57,888 nt of DNA, from the NCBI GenBank assembly GCA_022824865.1, contig JAJDZD010000050.1:1-57888 (forward strand), in the 5' to 3' direction. Positions 54,052 through 57,888 of this stretch are shown piece by piece. The DNA comes from Chloroflexota bacterium. Its GTDB lineage: Bacteria; Chloroflexota; UBA11872. The position numbers were made by a program, and so were the translations under genes. Within the stretch, counting starts at the first letter, position 1; the number at the start of each line of letters is the position of its first letter. Under the pieces are notes generated by a model, which searched no databases, was not told the origin of the DNA, and worked only from the letters and a program-made list of their open reading frames with translations.

Positions 54052-55331
54052 CCTGACACCACGCTCCGCGCCATGTCTTTCAGCGTCGGCCGCTTGCCGT
54101 ACATCAGCAGGTACGCCCCGAACAGTCGCATGGCCATCCACAGCGCGCCCGCCGCACTGGCCGCCAGCACCAGCAGCGCCGCCACGGTTTCTAACGGACC
54201 CATCGCACCGATAGCAAGGCGAATGAAACCAGTGACGGGCGCCGTGACCGGGATATACGTCAACACCCGAGCCACGGTGCCCTCCGGCTCTGTGAACAGG
54301 ATGAAGTTCAGCCAGACCGGAATGAATGCCGGAACGATGACGATGGCCGAGATCTGGTTGGCTTCGCGCAGCGAGGTCGTGACCGCTCCCACCGCCGCCA
54401 TTAGCGATGCGAACAGCGCGTAGCCGAACAGGAAGTACCCAGCCGCGATGGCAATGTCGCCAATCCCCGGCATGGTCAGAATGTCGGCCGGAATGTCCAC
54501 GATCAGGCCGACCACCAGCACGCCCACGCCGACGGAGGCCAGCCAGGCTGCCATCTGTAGCAACCCCGCGGCACCCAGACCGAGGAATTTACCCAGCAGC
54601 AGCGCGTCCGGCTTGACCGATGACAGCAGCACCTCCATCACCCGGTTTTCCTTTTCCTCCACCAGGGCGTTCAGTACGTAGCCAGAGCTGAAGAAGACTG
54701 AGAACAGAAGCGATATGCCGGCAACGGCAAAGAACGCCGCACGGCCTAGGTCGAATCCCGCCGACTCGTCCTCCGTCCCTCCGTCGGGCCGTACCTCCTC
54801 TATCACCAGCGCGAAGGGGATCCGGAGCCTTTCGGCCAACGCAGGCGGGACTTGGTCGGCAAACAGGTTCGAAAGCACGAACCCACGCAGCGTGCCGCTA
54901 TACGAGGGACCATCCGGTCCAAACACGCCGCTCCCGTCGTCAGCGATCCTGATCCGCACGACCGTTCCTGCTTCGGCATAGTCCGGTGGGAACACGAACA
55001 GCGCGTCGATCTGCTCGTCCGTGAGCGCCGCTATTCCGGCGTCACGATCCGGCACCGGTACGAACACCGCGCCCGGCTGTTCCTGATGTGCGCCAAACAG
55101 CGTCGGACCGTCCGTAAGGTCTACGTAGCCCAGCCTTGGTGTCTGGGCGCTGGACTCTCCGCTGGATGTGGGCTCGGCTTCTGCGTCCTCCCGCGTCACC
55201 AGTGTGAAAATTGCAAAGCCCGCCACCGCCAGCGCCACCAGCACGGGCACGGCCGCCGTCAGGATGATGTACGAGGGACGGGTGACGGCCGTCCGGAACT
55301 CGTGCCGGGTCACAATGCGGACGCTACCCAC
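54048..55331 (-). CDS. ABC exporter permease with large extracytoplasmic domain (NatB-like)
   Basis: 427 residues from the GTG at 55331, which overlaps the ATPase stop by 8 nt (GTGGGTAG) and has a GGGAG about 9 nt upstream; the frame is open to 55433 without similarity. A first helix (ILTAAVPVLVALAVAGFAIF) is followed by a ~200-residue extracytoplasmic domain (PRLGYVDLTDGPTLFGAHQEQ, EEVRPDGGTEDESAGFD) and then five helices (FAVAGISLLFSVFFSSGYVLNALVEEKENRVMEVLLSSVKP is the conserved ABC-2 core, SLREANQISAIVIVPAF follows). This is the NatB (sodium exporter) group, though many members carry other substrates. Confidence 0.9.
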   Translation of the reverse strand: MGSVRIVTRHEFRTAVTRPSYIILTAAVPVLVALAVAGFAIFTLVTREDAEAEPTSSGESSAQTPRLGYVDLTDGPTLFGAHQEQPGAVFVPVPDRDAGIAALTDEQIDALFVFPPDYAEAGTVVRIRIADDGSGVFGPDGPSYSGTLRGFVLSNLFADQVPPALAERLRIPFALVIEEVRPDGGTEDESAGFDLGRAAFFAVAGISLLFSVFFSSGYVLNALVEEKENRVMEVLLSSVKPDALLLGKFLGLGAAGLLQMAAWLASVGVGVLVVGLIVDIPADILTMPGIGDIAIAAGYFLFGYALFASLMAAVGAVTTSLREANQISAIVIVPAFIPVWLNFILFTEPEGTVARVLTYIPVTAPVTGFIRLAIGAMGPLETVAALLVLAASAAGALWMAMRLFGAYLLMYGKRPTLKDMARSVVSG

Positions 55332-56286
55332 CGGCTCGCGCTCCCGCGTCCGGCGTCCCGTTCCCGTCGGAGCTACCCACGATTCGCAGGAATATCTCTT
55401 CCAGCGTTGGCGCCTCGCGTTCGAACCGTTCAATCTGAATGCCCGCGTCCAGCAGCGCTCGCAATACGCCCTCGGGTGACCCCTCCTCGGTCAGGCTGAT
55501 GCGCCAGCCATCGCCGCGCATCTCCGCCGCCGCCACGCCCGGCAGGCACAGGGCGTACGGCATGTCCGATGCGCATTCCAGGAGCAGGCGGTCGCTCGCG
55601 TGCTGGCGTCGAATCTCCCGAACGCCTCCGTTCAGCACGATCTCGCCGTGGTTAATCATCACCACCCGGTCGCAGAGTTCCTCCACGTCCGTCATTTGGT
55701 GCGTCGAGAACAGCACGGCCACCCCGTCGTCTCGCAATTCGGCCACCGTGTCCTTCATCAGCCGCACGTTTACCGGGTCCAGGCCCGAGAACGGCTCGTC
55801 CAGCACCAGGAAGTCGGGCTTGTGCTGAATCGTCGCCGCAAACTGCAGCAACTGCCGTAGCCCACGGCTCAGTTCGCCCACCTTCTTGGCGCGGTGTTCG
55901 GTCAGGCTCAGCCGCTCCAACGCCGCGTCCGCCAGCCTCGGCGCTTCTTGGGACGGCACCCCCTTCAACTCCGCCATGTACTTCAGGATCGGCGGAATCC
56001 GCAGGCCCGGATACAGCCCGCGTTCCTCCGGCAGATAGCCAATCCGCCGCCGCGCCGCGTCGTCAATCGGCGCGCCAAACACCTCCACCGTGCCGCGGTC
56101 CGGCGCGAAGATGTCCAGCATCATGCGGATCGTGGTGCTCTTGCCCGCGCCGTTGGGCCCCACGAAGCCCACCACCTCGCCCGGCGCGATCTCCAGCGAG
56201 ACGTCCCGCACCACGTCCAGCGCCCCAAACCGCTTCCACAGGCCACTGGCCCGGACAGGTGCGCCGCTGGTTGCCAAAGTCGCCAT
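55324..56286 (-). CDS. ABC exporter ATPase (NatA-like)
   Basis: 320 residues from the ATG at 56286 (MATLATSGAPVRASGLWKRFGAL); the frame is open 18 codons further. Walker A VGPNGAGKSTTIRMML, Q-loop in YLPEERGLYPGLRIPP, signature ELSRGLRQLLQFAATI (a modified LSGGQ), Walker B FLVLDEPFSGLDPVN and switch His in STHQMTDVEELCD. The C-terminus ends with LEEIFLRIVGSSDG. The pair with the NatB-like permease is typical of Na+ or lipid/toxin exporters. The first gene of a two-gene operon. Confidence 0.93.
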   Translation of the reverse strand: MATLATSGAPVRASGLWKRFGALDVVRDVSLEIAPGEVVGFVGPNGAGKSTTIRMMLDIFAPDRGTVEVFGAPIDDAARRRIGYLPEERGLYPGLRIPPILKYMAELKGVPSQEAPRLADAALERLSLTEHRAKKVGELSRGLRQLLQFAATIQHKPDFLVLDEPFSGLDPVNVRLMKDTVAELRDDGVAVLFSTHQMTDVEELCDRVVMINHGEIVLNGGVREIRRQHASDRLLLECASDMPYALCLPGVAAAEMRGDGWRISLTEEGSPEGVLRALLDAGIQIERFEREAPTLEEIFLRIVGSSDGNGTPDAGARAGG

Positions 56287-56402
56287 GACGGGGAGTCTAA
56301 GCGGAAGCTGGCCCGCCCGTCCGTGAAAAATGCGCCACAAGCGCAGCGCTCCGTCGCCGTCTACGATGGGCGCGCAACAGGTTCACGCGGAAGGGCAGGC
56401 CG

Positions 56403-57257
56403 ATGCCGGTAGGAAGTGGATCGCATCGCTACGAGCGCGTGCAGGGCTGGCCGCAACTGCCGGCCGACATTTTTCTGGGCTGGATCGGCAGCGTGGCCGT
56501 GGACAGCGGGGGCCGCGTCTACTGCTTCTGCCGCGGAACCCACCCCATGATCGTGTTCGACGCCGACGGCCAGGTCGTGGATACCTGGGGCGACGACCTG
56601 CTGAACCATGCCCACGGCGTCTACCTGGACGAAAACGAGCACCTCTGGCTGACCGACCGTTACGCGCACGTCGTGTGGGTCACAACCACCGAAGGGCGTC
56701 TCGTACGCCGCATCGGCTACCCCAACTTCACCAGCGCCGACGGCGGCCATTTCAACCACCCCACCAACACCCACCTCGGCGCCGACGGCTCCATCTACGT
56801 GTCGGACGGCTATGGCGACACCCGCTGCCATCGTTTCGCGGCCGACGGCCGGCTGCTCAATACCTGGGGCGAGCCGGGCACCGGGCCAGGCCAGTTCGAT
56901 CTCCCGCACGGCATCTGGGCCCTCAGCGATGACCGCATCCTGGTGGCCGACCGCGAAAACCACCGCATCCAGGTCTTCGATCCCGAGGGCGCCTACATGG
57001 ACGAGTGGACCGGATTCCGCCAGCCGTCCGACTTCTTCGTGGACGAGGACGCCGGCGTGATCTACCTGGCCGAAGTCGGCGGCCGCGTCTCCATCCTCGA
57101 CCTCACCGGCCAGACCATCACCTCCTGGGAAGACCCAGGCGACGGCGGCGCCACCTTCAGCGCCCCTCACGGAATCTGGGTCGATCCCGAGGGCGCCATC
57201 TACATGGGCGAAGTCCAACGCGACGACGCCCTCTACAGATTCCAGCCCATCGGATAG
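56403..57257 (+). CDS. NHL-repeat beta-propeller protein
   Basis: 284 residues made of about six NHL-type blades, each with the pattern G-h-x-x-D-x-x-G-x-h-h-h-x-D...h-x-h-F-x-x-x-G. Examples are SVAVDSGGRVYCFCRGTHPMIVFDADGQVVDTWG, GVYLDENEHLWLTDRYAHVV, GIWALSDDRILVADRENHRIQVFDPEGAYMDEW and GIWVDPEGAIYMGEVQRDDALYRF. The final YMGEV pattern resembles peptidyl-alpha-hydroxyglycine lyase-like propellers, but no active-site assignment is possible. No signal peptide is seen. It stands alone next to the ABC exporter, with a hairpin 36 nt downstream. Confidence 0.87.
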   Translation: MPVGSGSHRYERVQGWPQLPADIFLGWIGSVAVDSGGRVYCFCRGTHPMIVFDADGQVVDTWGDDLLNHAHGVYLDENEHLWLTDRYAHVVWVTTTEGRLVRRIGYPNFTSADGGHFNHPTNTHLGADGSIYVSDGYGDTRCHRFAADGRLLNTWGEPGTGPGQFDLPHGIWALSDDRILVADRENHRIQVFDPEGAYMDEWTGFRQPSDFFVDEDAGVIYLAEVGGRVSILDLTGQTITSWEDPGDGGATFSAPHGIWVDPEGAIYMGEVQRDDALYRFQPIG

Positions 57258-57292
57258 CTGGGATCGGAGAGTGACCCTTGCATAATCCTGCT

Positions 57293-57326
57293 TCCTCGGA
57301 GCCGCAGCCTCTTGACTCTCCGAGGA
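57293..57326. terminator. Inverted repeat after the NHL gene (possible terminator or IS end)
   Basis: TCCTCGGAG (57293-57301) and CTCCGAGGA (57318-57326) form a perfect 9-bp stem with a 16-nt loop, 36 nt after the NHL gene stop. No T-run follows. It may end the NHL transcript or belong to the left flank of the insertion sequence. The other end of the element lies outside the window, so this cannot be settled. Confidence 0.4.
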
Positions 57327-57395
57327 GACCGTTGTAAAACCCCGGCGAGCGGTGGATCGTAGAGACCGGTTCGACCATCGCTGAGAGTCCTGGCT

Positions 57396-57888
57396 ATGCA
57401 CCGGTCCACCCATTCGTCCGAATCGATCGACGCCTGGCTGCCGGCGCGGGTGGGCCGCAACGCCGGCCTGGAGCGGCTCACGCAGCTCATCGACTGGGCG
57501 CCGTTGGAAGCCTTGGTGGCCGACCTCCATGCCGCGCCGCGGGGTCGGCCCAGCTATCCGCCGCTGCTGATGGTGAAGGTGCTGCTGCTCCAGCAGTGGT
57601 ACCAGGCCTCGGACCCGGCGATGGAAGAGGCCTTGTGGGAGCGGCTGTCCTTCCGCCGCTTCGTGGGGTTGGGGCTGCAGGACGACGCCCCGGATCACTC
57701 GACGATCAGCCGCTTCCGCACGCAGTTGGCACGGGCCGATCTGGCCGAGCGGCTGTTCGCGGCCGTGGAAGAGCAACTGGCGGCGCGGGGGGTGCTGGTC
57801 CAACAGGGCACGCTGGTGGACGCGACGCTGGTGGACGCGGAGGTGCGCCCCCCCCGGGGCGGCGCCGCCGGGGAGGGGCGCCCCCCCG
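57396..57888 (+). mobile_element. IS5-family transposase, N-terminal part (cut by window end)
   Basis: In frame from ATG 57396 to the window end (164 codons, no stop). N-terminal SIDAWLPARVGRNAGLERL and the DUF772 segment RPSYPPLLMVKVLLLQQWYQASDPAMEEALWERLSFRRFVGL are typical of IS5-group transposases, followed by DDAPDHSTISRFRTQL and GTLVDATLVDAEV, which provides the first catalytic Asp of the DDE domain. The last ~45 bases are only C and G runs, so the read-through there may be unreliable. The left inverted repeat cannot be confirmed without the right end. Confidence 0.88.

Overview
This is a GC-rich (roughly two-thirds G+C by eye), tightly packed bacterial chromosome segment with 50 or more protein genes and one tRNA. 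The GroEL Gly-Met tail, a one-operon caa3-type cytochrome oxidase, and the mixture of sulfatase, amidohydrolase, Gfo/Idh and SDR enzymes indicate an aerobic heterotroph. Chloroflexota is my best guess, but no single sequence feature proves it. The window starts inside groEL and ends inside an insertion-sequence transposase next to a C/G-only stretch, which looks like a contig end in a draft genome.

Layout. 0-2.7 kb: 3' part of groEL, a strong shared terminator, and a convergent primary sigma factor. 2.7-8.3 kb: a small coiled-coil/membrane protein, a cupredoxin-like lipoprotein, and a minus-strand caa3 oxidase operon (subunits II, I, III, IV and the CtaG assembly factor) joined by overlapping stops and starts. 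8.4-12.4 kb: a TIM-barrel isomerase-like protein, an HTH plus metallo-beta-lactamase fusion, and RecQ. 12.7-21.8 kb: a polysaccharide locus with two converging transcription units. The plus strand holds GT4, methyltransferase, GT4, 2-hydroxyacid dehydrogenase and a Wzy-like polymerase. The minus strand holds a Wzz/BY-kinase fusion, an unknown anchored protein and a GT2. 22-26.2 kb: a DUF1761-like membrane protein, an LpxL-like acyltransferase, a DEAD-box RNA helicase with no ATG/GTG/TTG start, and a Gfo/Idh oxidoreductase. 26.2-27.6 kb: a toxin-antitoxin cluster with one HigB toxin and three antitoxins. 27.7-35.3 kb: an ABC exporter, an FAD oxidoreductase, a glycine-rich RRM protein, a sulfatase, an atypical SDR and two small proteins. 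35.36 kb: a perfect parS palindrome. 35.7-43.2 kb: glutamate synthase large subunit coupled to two small genes, an amidohydrolase and an SDR. 43.3-49.9 kb: tRNA-Lys, then a three-gene ABC exporter and an MMPL transporter paired with an MpaB-type oxygenase. 50-57.9 kb: GNAT, gamma-glutamyltransferase, a CopG antitoxin coupled to a methyltransferase, a NatAB-like ABC exporter, an NHL-repeat protein and the IS5-like transposase.

Stop/start overlaps (ATGA, GTGA, TGATG, TAATG, or 8-14 nt) occur at many same-strand junctions. They define the oxidase operon, both arms of the polysaccharide locus, the gltB unit, higBA and both ABC exporters near 44-46 and 54-56 kb. The most interesting candidates are the higB-higA-mazE unit with an apparently leaderless, palindrome-controlled promoter, the MMPL/MpaB pair with an operator-like repeat and a short leader ORF, the two genes with apparent ATC and ATA starts, the unknown protein between the polysaccharide co-polymerase/kinase and a glycosyltransferase, and the isolated parS site.
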